64,000 nt of DNA from Kordiimonas lipolytica (GTDB taxonomy: Bacteria; Pseudomonadota; Alphaproteobacteria; Sphingomonadales; Kordiimonadaceae), in NCBI RefSeq assembly GCF_001550065.1, contig NZ_LRUB01000017.1, forward strand, positions 248,001 to 312,000, in the 5' to 3' direction. The position numbers and the translations under genes are program-made. Below the pieces are notes generated by a model, which made no database searches, was not told the origin of the DNA, and saw only the letters and a list, made by a program, of their open reading frames with translations. Below are positions 53,759 through 62,100 of the stretch, in pieces; the stretch's first letter is position 1, and every line of letters begins with the position of its first letter.

Positions 53759-55020
53759 GGAATTTGAAATCTCTCATGGGCGCCTCCCTGGTAGCCCTGA
53801 TGACAGCGGGTGTTAGTGCGGAAGATATCGCCATCACAGGCGGTACGGCCTTCACCGATGGCGGCAGCGGCAAGGTGGAAAACGCCACCGTGCTGATCCA
53901 TGACGGCAAGATCCAGTCTGTAACGGCTGGCGGTGATGTGCCTGCGGGCTACCGTACGGTGGATGCGTCAGGCAAATGGGTAACCGTTGGCTTCATGGTG
54001 TCCGGCAGCAACCTGGGCCTGATGGATGTGCCGCTTTCCGGTAACCTGAATGATGCCCGGGCAACTGGTTCATCGAACGGCATGGGCCTTCAGGTGAAAT
54101 ATGCCTTCAACCCGGCATCCACGCTGATCCCGGTTACCCGCATTGAAGGTGTGACCCGCGCGGTAACGGGCTTCTCGGGCTCGAAAGACATGTGGCGTGG
54201 CCAAAGTGCTGTTGTGGCGCTTGCCGGCGATGACATGATCGTTGCCGACTATGTGGCCCTGTCCATCGATATGGACGAAGGCGCGGCCAGCTCGAACGGT
54301 GGCAGTCGTGCAGCCCTTTGGGACACGGTCATCACCACCCTTGAAGGCGCGCGCCCAAGCGGCGACGACGACAAGAAGGATGACGAGAAGAAGGACAAGA
54401 AACCCAAGTATGACAGCGGCAAGATGGCTCTTGAGCGCGTCATGAAAGGGGAGGTTCCGCTTCTGGTCGAAGTTGAGCGCAAGGCCGACATCCTGAATGT
54501 CATCGAACTGAAGAAGCGTTTCGGCATCAATGTGGTGATCACAGCAGGCGCAGAGGCCTGGATGGTGGCGGATGAGCTTGCGGCAGCCGGTATTCCGGTG
54601 GTGCTGGACCCATCCCGCAACCTGCCGGAAGACTTCGACACGCTTGGCAACACCAGTGCCGCCGCTGGCCGTCTGCATGCGGCTGGCGTAAAGGTGGCCT
54701 TTATGGCGCCTGACACGCACAACAGCCGCTTGGTTGTCCAGAACGCAGGCATCGCGGTTGCCATGGGCATGCCGTGGGAAGCCGCGGTTGACGCCATCAG
54801 CAAGAACCCGGCCGAAATCTTCGGTGTGGCGGATAGCTACGGCACTATGGAAGCTGGCAAGGACGCTGATGTTGTGGTTTGGGACGGCGACCCGCTTGAA
54901 GTGATGACCAGCGCGGATGCGGTGTTCATTCGCGGCGAGGAAGTGCCGCTTGTGTCACGCCAGACCAAGCTGCGCGATCGCTACAAGGAGCTTTCGCGGT
55001 CTCCGGCTTTCAATAAGTAA
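53755..55020 (+). CDS. Exported amidohydrolase-like protein lacking metal residues
   Basis: A 421-residue homologue of its upstream partner with a signal peptide (to about residue 22). Aligning VTVGFMVSGSNLG with VTPGIIDTHSHLG of the partner shows both metal histidines lost (G84, N86). A highly charged linker, GDDDKKDDEKKDKKPK, lies at about residues 203-218. The C-terminal GTMEAGKDADVVVWDGDPL is kept. It is probably a non-catalytic subunit that pairs with the active partner. Coupled by a 4-nt overlap and followed by a terminator. Confidence 0.85.
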   Translation: MRNLKSLMGASLVALMTAGVSAEDIAITGGTAFTDGGSGKVENATVLIHDGKIQSVTAGGDVPAGYRTVDASGKWVTVGFMVSGSNLGLMDVPLSGNLNDARATGSSNGMGLQVKYAFNPASTLIPVTRIEGVTRAVTGFSGSKDMWRGQSAVVALAGDDMIVADYVALSIDMDEGAASSNGGSRAALWDTVITTLEGARPSGDDDKKDDEKKDKKPKYDSGKMALERVMKGEVPLLVEVERKADILNVIELKKRFGINVVITAGAEAWMVADELAAAGIPVVLDPSRNLPEDFDTLGNTSAAAGRLHAAGVKVAFMAPDTHNSRLVVQNAGIAVAMGMPWEAAVDAISKNPAEIFGVADSYGTMEAGKDADVVVWDGDPLEVMTSADAVFIRGEEVPLVSRQTKLRDRYKELSRSPAFNK

Positions 55021-55042
55021 GCCGACATTGCGAAACACAGAA

Positions 55043-55067
55043 AGCCGGGGTCATGCCCCGGCTTTTT
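55043..55067 (+). terminator. Intrinsic terminator of the amidohydrolase operon
   Basis: AGCCGGGG (55043-55050) and CCCCGGCT (55056-55063) with a 5-nt loop, followed by TTTTT; 22 nt past the stop. Confidence 0.9.
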
Positions 55068-55090
55068 CATGACAAGAACAGGAGGCTGGA

Positions 55091-56143
55091 ATGCGAGGAA
55101 TAATCATCGGGATGCTTTTGGGCTTGGTTGCCTTCAGCCCTGCCAGCGCAGGGGAGTTGGCGGAGCGTTTCTCTGCCGCTGCAGGTGACGGCGTGAATGT
55201 ATCCTATTTCATTCTGGATGATGCGGGTGGCACCGCCGACCAGGCAGGCGACAAGCTTTACCAATCCACGCCTGTGCGTATCGCGAGTGTGACAAAAACC
55301 TTCGTGGCGGCGACGGCGCTTCGGCTGGTGGAAGAAGGCAAGCTGGATATCAGCAAGCCGATCAACCACTATATTGACGCGCAGTATGATGACCTGTTGA
55401 CGTCCGACGGCTATGACACGTCTACTATCACCGTTAGGCACTTGCTGAGCCACACCGGCGGCTTGGTGGACCACACCCACGGCAAGCCTTTCTTCGAGAC
55501 GTTGCTTTCTGACCCCAGCCACCACTGGACGCGCGAAGAGCAGATAAAGGGGGCTGTCGATTGGCTTGACCCGCTTGGTGCACCGGGCGAGAAATTCAGC
55601 TATTCCGATACGGGCTATGTGCTCTTGGGCCATATCATTGAGAAGCAAACAGGCCTGACGCTCGCGGCGGCTGTCAGGCGCTATCTGGCGCTCGACAGCC
55701 TTGGCCTCAAGAACACCTATTGGGAACTGGTGGAAGAAAATCCGGATGCCGAAGCACGCCGCGCACACCAGTATTTCCAGGGCATGGACACACACGACTG
55801 GAGCGCAACGCTGGACCATTATGGTGGTGGGGGCTTGGTTTCCACCACACAGGATATGGCCACCTTCTTTGCCGCCCTGTTCGGCGGCAAAGTGTTCAAG
55901 GACAAAGGCACGCTTGACCTGATGCTGTCACATGACGGCCTGCCGACAGACAGCCCCTACAGGCTGGGCATCTTTGAATATGAAGTGGACGGTGTGACCT
56001 TTTATGAGCATTCCGGCTTCTGGGGCACGCTTGTGATGTATGTACCGGCTGAAAAGCGGGCCATCGCGGGCGCGGTGCTGCACCAGAAGCACTTCAAAGC
56101 CATGCGCGAGGCGATGGTTGGAGTGATTACTGCAGGCAAGTGA
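55091..56143 (+). CDS. Exported beta-lactamase-fold serine hydrolase
   Basis: A 350-residue exported hydrolase (signal ends ASA-G at 20) with SxxK motif SVTK (S66, K69) and YSD in FSYSDTGYVLLG, which fits the YxN position. The last motif is HSGFWG. It resembles D-aminopeptidase/esterase members, not resistance enzymes. AGGAGG precedes the ATG, just after the terminator of the preceding operon. Confidence 0.87.
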   Translation: MRGIIIGMLLGLVAFSPASAGELAERFSAAAGDGVNVSYFILDDAGGTADQAGDKLYQSTPVRIASVTKTFVAATALRLVEEGKLDISKPINHYIDAQYDDLLTSDGYDTSTITVRHLLSHTGGLVDHTHGKPFFETLLSDPSHHWTREEQIKGAVDWLDPLGAPGEKFSYSDTGYVLLGHIIEKQTGLTLAAAVRRYLALDSLGLKNTYWELVEENPDAEARRAHQYFQGMDTHDWSATLDHYGGGGLVSTTQDMATFFAALFGGKVFKDKGTLDLMLSHDGLPTDSPYRLGIFEYEVDGVTFYEHSGFWGTLVMYVPAEKRAIAGAVLHQKHFKAMREAMVGVITAGK

Positions 56144-56162
56144 TGCCAGTCCGAAGGACCAG

Positions 56163-56191
56163 AAAAAGGCCGGGTTTCCCCGGCCTTTTTT
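56163..56191. terminator. Bidirectional terminator
   Basis: GGCCGGG (56168-56174) and CCCGGCC (56179-56185), flanked by five As and six Ts, lie between the convergent hydrolase and S9 peptidase genes, so either strand is served. Confidence 0.85.
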
Positions 56192-56192
56192 G

Positions 56193-58223
56193 TTATTTAT
56201 ATTTCTCGAACCAGGCGAGGATGTTTTCCACCTTGGCCACCAGGCGTGACGGGCGCCCCGCAATGCCGTGCGGGCTGTCGGGCACGCGCACCATCAGCGT
56301 GTCGACGCGCCGAAGCTTCAGCGCCTGATAGAACTGCTCGGTTTCCGAAATCGGCGTGCGGCGGTCCGCCTCGCCCGTGATCAGAAGCGTCGGGGTTGTC
56401 ACATTGCCCACCAGCGAAAGCGGCGAGCGCTTCCAGTAATGTTCCACATGCTCCCACGGCATACCGGGGAACTGGTAAGGGATCTGCCCCAGATAGCTGT
56501 CAGCTGTCAGCACCTTCGATATCCAGTTGATCACAGGCTTGGCAACCGCCGCCGCGCGGAAACGGTCCGTCAGGCCAATGGCATAGGCGCTGGCGATGCC
56601 GCCTGCTGACCCCCCGGTGATGTAAAGTTGGTCCGGGTCAATGAAGCCAAGGCCGATCATGGCATCGACGCCTGAGTTATGGTCGGCGAAATCAAACTCG
56701 CTTGAGTATTTGTTCTGCAGAAGAAGCGCAAAGCGCTCGCCGTAACTGGTGCTGCCCCGGTGGTTATCATAGAAAACCACATAGCCTTCCGCCGCAAAGC
56801 GCTGCATCTCTGCCGAGAAATTCGGGCCGTACGAAAGGTGAGGGCCACCGTGGATTTCCAGGATCAGTGGGTATTTCTTGGCTGTGGGGTCAAAGCCCGG
56901 CGGCGTGATGTACCAGCCGTGGATTTCCTCCCCATCGATGGACGACTTGTAGGTAATTTCGTGCGTCTGCCCGAGCGTCTTGTGCCCAAGCGCGTCTTCA
57001 TTCAGGGCTGTGAGCTGCCTGGTCTTGCCGTCACGCACGGTAAAGATATCTGCAGGCCGCGTGCCGCTGCCGCGTGTGAAGGCCACGGTGCCGGCCTTCA
57101 TGTCAAAGTCGCCGCTGGTGTAGGGGCGGCCAAGCGTGGTGCCGCCTAAGGCGTCCGCCACCATCCGGCGTTTGCCGCGGGTGTCCGTATAGTGCACTTC
57201 CGCCAGTCCCCGGTTTTCCATCATGAAATAAAGGCCACGCCCGCGCGCGTCCCAAATTGCCTTGTCAACTGACCGGTCCAGATCTGCTGTCAGGCTTGTT
57301 GCTTCACCGCCCGTCAGCGGCATCAGTTTCAGTTCGCGGTTGCGGTATGCGAGTTTTTCACCGTCGCGGGCGAGGAAGGCAATGGTCTTGCCGTCAGGCG
57401 ATACCGTCGGCGCTTCCTCTGAGCCGGGCGTGTTGGTGACCTGGCGGATCGTGCCGCCCATGCTCACAGCGAACAGGTCGCTGTCACGCTGCTGATATTC
57501 CCAGTCCTCATTCCTGTTGGCAGACAGGATAATCTCGCTGCCGTCTGGCGTGAAAGCAAGCGGGCCGTGGTGGTTAAATTCGCCGCTTGTCAGCTGGCGG
57601 GCGCTGCCGCCGTCAGCCGGGATGATGAACACATGTCGGAAGGCCGGTTTAAGAATGCCCTGGCCGTCGCGCTGGTACCGCGCCTTCGAGACATATTTCA
57701 CCTGATCAGACCATGTGGCGCCCTCCGGCTTCTTCGGCATTTTGACCTTCAGCGGTTTATGGTCAGCGGGAACCCGCATGGTGAAGGCGATCTGTTTACC
57801 GTCAGGCGACCAGCTGATGTCGCGCGGGCTTTCCTGCAGGTTGGACAGAAGCGCCGTGCGGCCGCTCGCGAGCCACAGCACATAAAGCTGGGTGCTGCCT
57901 TCTTCGTTCGAGAGATAGGCGATGCGGTCACCGCTTGGCGACCACACAGGGTTTGAAAAATTCTTGCGCCCCGACATCAGCGGCATATGGCTTGTGCCGT
58001 CAGCATTCGCGATCCACAGGTTGGTGCGCGTGCGGTCGGTCATGATGTCGTTGCTGCGGCGTTCATAGACTACCTGCTTCCCGTCAGGGGACACCGCAGG
58101 GCCTGTAGCATATTCCAGATTGAAGATGTCTTCTGCGTTGAACAGCGTGGAATTTGCCTCTTCGGCCCATGCAGGTCCGAAGGCTGTCAATGCTGCCACT
58201 AAGAAGAGTGCGGGTTTAAACAT
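56193..58223 (-). CDS. Exported S9C acylaminoacyl/dipeptidyl peptidase-like enzyme
   Basis: A 676-residue serine peptidase with signal peptide (to about residue 20), WD40-like beta-propeller repeats (VSPDGKQV, WSPSGDRI, WSPDGKQI) and a prolyl-oligopeptidase hydrolase domain with GGSAGG nucleophile, Asp in TGEADRRTP and His in DSPHGIAGRPS. Probably cuts dipeptides or acyl-amino acids in the periplasm. It is 39 nt downstream of the ferric reductase-like gene and probably cotranscribed. Confidence 0.93.
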   Translation of the reverse strand: MFKPALFLVAALTAFGPAWAEEANSTLFNAEDIFNLEYATGPAVSPDGKQVVYERRSNDIMTDRTRTNLWIANADGTSHMPLMSGRKNFSNPVWSPSGDRIAYLSNEEGSTQLYVLWLASGRTALLSNLQESPRDISWSPDGKQIAFTMRVPADHKPLKVKMPKKPEGATWSDQVKYVSKARYQRDGQGILKPAFRHVFIIPADGGSARQLTSGEFNHHGPLAFTPDGSEIILSANRNEDWEYQQRDSDLFAVSMGGTIRQVTNTPGSEEAPTVSPDGKTIAFLARDGEKLAYRNRELKLMPLTGGEATSLTADLDRSVDKAIWDARGRGLYFMMENRGLAEVHYTDTRGKRRMVADALGGTTLGRPYTSGDFDMKAGTVAFTRGSGTRPADIFTVRDGKTRQLTALNEDALGHKTLGQTHEITYKSSIDGEEIHGWYITPPGFDPTAKKYPLILEIHGGPHLSYGPNFSAEMQRFAAEGYVVFYDNHRGSTSYGERFALLLQNKYSSEFDFADHNSGVDAMIGLGFIDPDQLYITGGSAGGIASAYAIGLTDRFRAAAVAKPVINWISKVLTADSYLGQIPYQFPGMPWEHVEHYWKRSPLSLVGNVTTPTLLITGEADRRTPISETEQFYQALKLRRVDTLMVRVPDSPHGIAGRPSRLVAKVENILAWFEKYK

Positions 58224-58262
58224 GTCTTTGTCTCCCTGACAGCTGGCGAATGCCAGCCTGAA

Positions 58263-58862
58263 TTATTCTTGTGTCGCCTGTTTGCGTTTTCCCTGCCTGT
58301 AGGCGGCGATCCGAAGGCCAAGGGCAACAAGGCCCAGGATGGGAATCCAGCCCTTCGGGCTTGGTTCCATTATCAGTTTGGGCGTCGACGTGATCATGAA
58401 GATAGCCCATATATAGTAGCTGCCTTGCTTATGCAGGCGTTTCCAATGCTTTGCCCCGAATGCCCTGACCCCAGCGTTGTTTGAGGTGAGCGTCATCGCA
58501 AGCAGAAACAGATAGGCGAGGCCACCTGCAAATAGCACAGGAGCGGGGCGGCTGGCGTCCGTCAGCGCCAGGTTCGACAGTACCAGCACACCGTGCGTGC
58601 CGTGAATCAGCGCGAATGACAGGCCGATGTAGCGGCGGTTTCGCATCAGGAAGCGGGGCCCTGTGCCCGGTGCTAATCGCGCCAGGCTGGAGGCCGTGAA
58701 CGCGAAAAAGAAGAAGATGAAGCCCATATGGGCCGTTGGGATCATCATGTCCGGCAACGCGGCAACATAGCCGCCAGCCGCAGAAATTTGGCTTGTGATA
58801 AACGCCGCCAGAAGAAGTATGACCGGGACAAATATCCTTTTGCCTTCAAAGAGTGCCAACAT
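58263..58862 (-). CDS. Ferric reductase-like transmembrane haem protein
   Basis: A 199-residue protein of six hydrophobic segments with histidines in helices (IPTAHMGFIFF, FALIHGTHGVLVL, WKRLHKQGSYYIW) as in the ferric reductase-like/MsrQ domain that binds two b haems. No flavin domain is attached. A role in quinone-to-periplasm electron transfer, for instance for methionine sulfoxide repair, is possible but no msrP is adjacent. AAGGGG precedes the ATG. Confidence 0.78.
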   Translation of the reverse strand: MLALFEGKRIFVPVILLLAAFITSQISAAGGYVAALPDMMIPTAHMGFIFFFFAFTASSLARLAPGTGPRFLMRNRRYIGLSFALIHGTHGVLVLSNLALTDASRPAPVLFAGGLAYLFLLAMTLTSNNAGVRAFGAKHWKRLHKQGSYYIWAIFMITSTPKLIMEPSPKGWIPILGLVALGLRIAAYRQGKRKQATQE

Positions 58863-58993
58863 TCCTGAATTCCCCTTCCTTTCATTGTCGCCTGTTCGGT
58901 GCCGGTGTCCAAAGAGTTGACAGGAGCGTCCAGCCTAATGAAAGTCTGACCCAGATACCAAGAAAACAAACACGACAATTAGCGAGTAGCAGC

Positions 58994-59953
58994 ATGCTTG
59001 AGATGAAACCGCTAACGGAAGCGGATCTGGAAGCCTACTTCGATCTTTTCAATGACCAGGGCCTAGCGCGAAATGCGGGGACGGTGCCGCATCCGGTTGA
59101 CCTTGACTGGGCGCGTGAACGCATGATCTCGCGCCGAGAGGCTGAAGCCAATGGCGAGCTCAAGGACCGAGGCTTTTTTGAGGATGGTCGCTTTGTCGGC
59201 AGCGGCGGCTATTTTTTCAGGAATGGCGAGCTGGAGATCGGCTATTCCGTGCATAGGAACGAGCGCGGCCGCGGCCTGGCGACACGGATGGCGCGGATGG
59301 TGGTTGCCATGGCGCGGGAGGATCGGCTCAAGGGGCCGATCATTGCCAACTATTTTACTGACAACCCAGCTTCTGGGCGGGTTCTTGAAAAAGTTGGTTT
59401 TGCAAGAGCCGGGCTTGGCACAGGAACATCCATGGCGCGCGAGGGTGAGATTGAGAGCCAGCGCATGGAGCTGCGGGGAGATGTGCGTGTTGTTGATCCC
59501 GTTGTCAGCGATTACCCCGTGCTGTTTGAGCAGCAACTGGACGAAGACGCACGGTGGCAGGCTGGTGCCAGCCGGGTTTATGCCAGTGCCGGGGAATATC
59601 AAGCTCACATGGAGGCGGCGATGGCGGCCGGTGCCGTTCGGCGTACGATACTTCATGAAGGGCATGTTGCGGGGTATCTGGCATCGTCTGACCGCCAGGG
59701 TATGCGCGAGGTCAGCTATTGGCTTGGAAGGGCACATTGGGGGCAGGGTATTGCGACCAAAGCGTTGGCGGAATTCCTTGACCAAATGGGCACACGAAAG
59801 AGTGCCCTGTGTGCCCGTGTGGCCAAGGATCATCCGGCGTCGCTGCGCGTATTGGAAAAATGCGGCTTCGTGCGTATTGGGGAAGACAGCTTCTACTCCG
59901 ACACCCGCGGGGAGCAGGTCGAAGAATATATCTACCGACTTAATAATCGTTAA
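58994..59953 (+). CDS. Tandem GNAT acetyltransferase
   Basis: A 319-residue protein with two GNAT domains: residues about 1-155 (VHRNERGRGLATRMARM) and about 165-315 (GRAHWGQGIATKALAEFL), both of RimJ/RimL type with VLEKVGFARAG and VLEKCGFVRIG. Each half binds acetyl-CoA; one may be catalytic only in part. ATG at 58994 is the first Met that keeps the GNAT beginning (MLEMKPLTEADLEAYF). The gene stands alone, divergent from the ferric reductase-like gene. Confidence 0.87.
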   Translation: MLEMKPLTEADLEAYFDLFNDQGLARNAGTVPHPVDLDWARERMISRREAEANGELKDRGFFEDGRFVGSGGYFFRNGELEIGYSVHRNERGRGLATRMARMVVAMAREDRLKGPIIANYFTDNPASGRVLEKVGFARAGLGTGTSMAREGEIESQRMELRGDVRVVDPVVSDYPVLFEQQLDEDARWQAGASRVYASAGEYQAHMEAAMAAGAVRRTILHEGHVAGYLASSDRQGMREVSYWLGRAHWGQGIATKALAEFLDQMGTRKSALCARVAKDHPASLRVLEKCGFVRIGEDSFYSDTRGEQVEEYIYRLNNR

Positions 59954-60012
59954 ATACGATTATTATATTCGTTAATATTCGTTGGAATAGATAAATAGTT
60001 TCCACCATATTC

Positions 60013-60165
60013 AAGGGGAAGCGGCGCCCCGGCTATACCCCTTCCTCACCCTAGTGGCCGGGTCGCTGTCTTCCCAGTTCCTCGCATGCTTCGGTTGATA
60101 GCCCCCATACATCGACTGAAGCTGTCGTCCTGCCGCTCCCGGAGATTTCGGGAGCGGCTTTTTTT
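60013..60165 (+). ncRNA. Candidate small structured RNA with intrinsic terminator
   Basis: No protein is seen in 59954-60239, yet the stretch is well structured. AAGGGG (60013-60018) can pair with CCCCTT (60038-60043). GCTTCGGTTGAT (60088-60099) pairs with ATCGACTGAAGC (60111-60122) over 12 bp with two G-U pairs around an 11-nt loop carrying CCCCC. A very strong terminator follows. It could also be the 3' UTR of the GNAT gene. It does not contain the SRP-RNA signature and I could not place it in a known RNA family. Confidence 0.4.
60132..60165 (+). terminator. Strong intrinsic terminator
   Basis: A perfect 10-bp stem GCCGCTCCCG/CGGGAGCGGC (60132-60141 with 60149-60158), then seven Ts. It ends the candidate RNA or the GNAT transcript. 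Confidence 0.92.
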
Positions 60166-60239
60166 ATTCATAAATCCGGAGGGTTAGGGGGGCGAGCGTT
60201 GTCCCATAGGCAAAACAAGACGTGCCACAGGGAGCAAAT

Positions 60240-60668
60240 ATGTCAGAAGGCTGGGCAGAACCGGCACTGCGCCAACAGATTGAAGGTCTGGTTGCGATGC
60301 TTAATCGCGGTCAGGTTCTGGAAGCCCTTGAGCAGTTTTATGCCCCGGAGGCCCGGGTTTTCGAAAATGACTATCTGTTTGCGGAAGATCGCCTTGAGGC
60401 GCTTGCAAGGCAGCGCCCTTTCATTGAACCCTGCCTGTCTATCGATGGTGATGTGAGGCTTGTCTATCAGGATTTGGGGCGCGGCATTTCGGTTTTGAAC
60501 AACCAGACACGATTTGATCACCCTGAATATGGCCGGGGTCAGATTGACGGCATACATGTGCTCTATTGGCAGGGCGAGCGGGTGGTTCGGGAAAATTATT
60601 TTTCCGGATCCAAGGCCGGTGAGGCGCTGACCTTTTGGGAAACTCTGGCTGGCTCTGACCCTGCATAG
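60240..60668 (+). CDS. SnoaL-like (NTF2-fold) protein
   Basis: A 142-residue cytoplasmic protein; an early helix with LVAMLNRGQVLEALEQFYAPEARVFEN is typical of SnoaL-like/NTF2-fold proteins, which can be polyketide cyclases, isomerases or ligand-binding proteins. AGGGAG precedes ATG at 60240. It is convergent with oxyR. The function is unknown. Confidence 0.78.
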   Translation: MSEGWAEPALRQQIEGLVAMLNRGQVLEALEQFYAPEARVFENDYLFAEDRLEALARQRPFIEPCLSIDGDVRLVYQDLGRGISVLNNQTRFDHPEYGRGQIDGIHVLYWQGERVVRENYFSGSKAGEALTFWETLAGSDPA

Positions 60669-60692
60669 CGGGCGGTGTGCGTACCGAAGATG

Positions 60693-61595
60693 CTAAGGGT
60701 GTTCAGCGCCAACTTCCTTGATGACTTTTCCCAGGGCTTCAAAGGTAGAGGCGCGTGGGTTGGTTTTCCGCCAGATCAGGCCAATGGTCCGCGTGGGAAC
60801 GATATCCGCGAAAGGCAGAACCTCCACTCCTGTACCTTCGGTCAGGCCAGCCTCAACGGCCATGCCAGGCAAAAGGGTAATGCCGTGACCTGCTGCAACC
60901 ATTTGCAGAATGGTGTTGAGGCTGGTGCCGGCCATTTCACGTCTGGCTCCACGGCCAAGAAGCTGGCAGGCCTCCAAGGCATGGTCGCGCAGGCAATGGC
61001 CTTCCTCAAGAAGCATCAGCCGCTTTTCATCCAACTCTGTTGATTTGATGCCGCCTTTCGGCGCTTCGCCTGCGGGGAAGGCAACCAGGAACGGATCGTG
61101 GAATAGCGGCAGTTCTACTACGTCGCCGCAGGCATAGGGCAGGGCATATAGCACCAGATCCAGCTCACCTGTGCGCACCAGTTCACAAAGCTCCGCCGAT
61201 TTGTCTTCCCTCAGATGCAGTTCAAGGTCAGGCAGCTTCTTGCTGATAGCAGGCATGATCTTGGGCAGCAGGAATGGCGCTATTGTGGGGATCACGCCCA
61301 TGCGGACAATACCCTTCAGTGGGTCTTTGGCAGAGGTTGCCAGATCTGTGAGGTCATCCACATCATTCAGGATGCTTTGCGCCCGGCGGACGATTTCTTC
61401 CCCAAGTGCGGTGAACATTACGGAGCGTTTGGTGCGCTCTACCAATTGGGTACCCAGAAGGTTTTCCAGTTCTTGCAATCCGGCTGACAGGGTCGACTGT
61501 GTCACGTGGCAGGCATCAGCTGCTTTGCCGAAGTGATTGGTCCGGTGCAGGGCCACAAGATATCTAAGCTGCTTCAGGGTGGGAGGAAAGCTCAT
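60693..61595 (-). CDS. oxyR: Hydrogen-peroxide sensor OxyR
   Basis: A 300-residue LysR-family regulator. The redox cysteines of OxyR are in place: C201 in EGHCLRD and C210 nine residues on, as C199/C208 in E. coli, within the conserved LMLLEEGHCLRDHA. The N-terminal helix-turn-helix spans about residues 4-63. It should induce peroxide-defence genes when oxidised. No catalase or peroxiredoxin gene adjoins; the targets lie elsewhere. The upstream region is a long non-coding interval. Confidence 0.92.
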   Translation of the reverse strand: MSFPPTLKQLRYLVALHRTNHFGKAADACHVTQSTLSAGLQELENLLGTQLVERTKRSVMFTALGEEIVRRAQSILNDVDDLTDLATSAKDPLKGIVRMGVIPTIAPFLLPKIMPAISKKLPDLELHLREDKSAELCELVRTGELDLVLYALPYACGDVVELPLFHDPFLVAFPAGEAPKGGIKSTELDEKRLMLLEEGHCLRDHALEACQLLGRGARREMAGTSLNTILQMVAAGHGITLLPGMAVEAGLTEGTGVEVLPFADIVPTRTIGLIWRKTNPRASTFEALGKVIKEVGAEHP

Positions 61596-61798
61596 CGATC
61601 AATCCGATTAAATTGCCTGATATAAATTTACCTTGTCACTATAGGTGCCGGCCATGTTTTAGCCAAGCTGAAATCGCGGATATGGCAGGGTGCCTGAATA
61701 TGGTCACATTTCGCCTCTTTACTACCCGCGCCTGTTAATTGGGGGCAGTGTTTCCAGTTCTATTTTCCTGTGATTGTTTAGCGAAGCCTGGCTTTGGC

Positions 61799-61911
61799 CA
61801 AAAAAATGGCCGGGTAAAAACCCGGCCCGAGTCACGACAGCGAGGATAGTACGGCTGCAGTCACGCAACCGTAATAGGAGTGGGCGCAGTCGAGTCGCGC
61901 CCTCTCGCACC
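61799..61911 (-). ncRNA. Candidate small RNA with promoter and terminator
   Basis: On the minus strand, a possible -35 TTGACC (61939-61944) and a weak TTTCTT -10 would start a transcript near 61910. It folds into stem-loops: AGGAG/CTCCT around GGGCGC/GCGCCC (61876-61915), then ACGGTTGC/GCAGCCGT (61851-61872, one G-U pair), then an intrinsic terminator. Both loops and the linker carry GACT. I cannot assign an RNA family; it may instead be the 3' end of the tad transcript. Confidence 0.45.
61800..61827 (-). terminator. Intrinsic terminator, minus strand
   Basis: GGCCGGGT/ACCCGGCC stem (61820-61827 with 61808-61815) around a 4-nt loop, followed on the minus strand by A and seven Ts. It closes the candidate small RNA or the tad operon. 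Confidence 0.88.
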
Positions 61912-61938
61912 TCCTAAGAAACCAAATATCGGCCCTCG

Positions 61939-61944
61939 GGTCAA
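61939..61944 (-). promoter_or_regulatory. Possible -35 element of the candidate small RNA
   Basis: TTGACC on the minus strand, 17-18 nt before TTTCTTA; the -10 match is weak. Confidence 0.3.
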
Positions 61945-62100
61945 TGCCTGTCTGCTTCAAATCGTTCAAATCCTTGGTTTTCAGTCATTTTTTCGGGGTG
62001 CAGCGCAGCATTTTCTACACTTTGGTGCACTCGGTACAGTCATAGTGGAGTGTCGCAAAATGCTTCGCGTGATCAGGCTTAAGTGATTCGCGCCCAGACC

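Larger units (their letters stand above)
61596..62100. other. 505-nt intergenic region between oxyR and tadC
   Basis: No credible protein gene: the minus-strand frame at 61722-61910 begins GTG right at a Shine-Dalgarno and its product is not protein-like. It holds the oxyR promoter (about 61600-61700), a terminator and the candidate small RNA listed below. Positions 61950-62100 show nothing recognisable except the end of the tad operon. Confidence 0.6.

Noticed and set aside
60088..60165. Possible SRP 4.5S RNA
   Set aside because: The conserved GGAAGGAAGCAGC-type loop is absent.
61722..61910. 62-codon minus-strand frame starting at GTG in the oxyR–tadC gap
   Set aside because: The GTG sits on the AGGAG itself, the product is not protein-like, and the same bases form RNA hairpins and a terminator.
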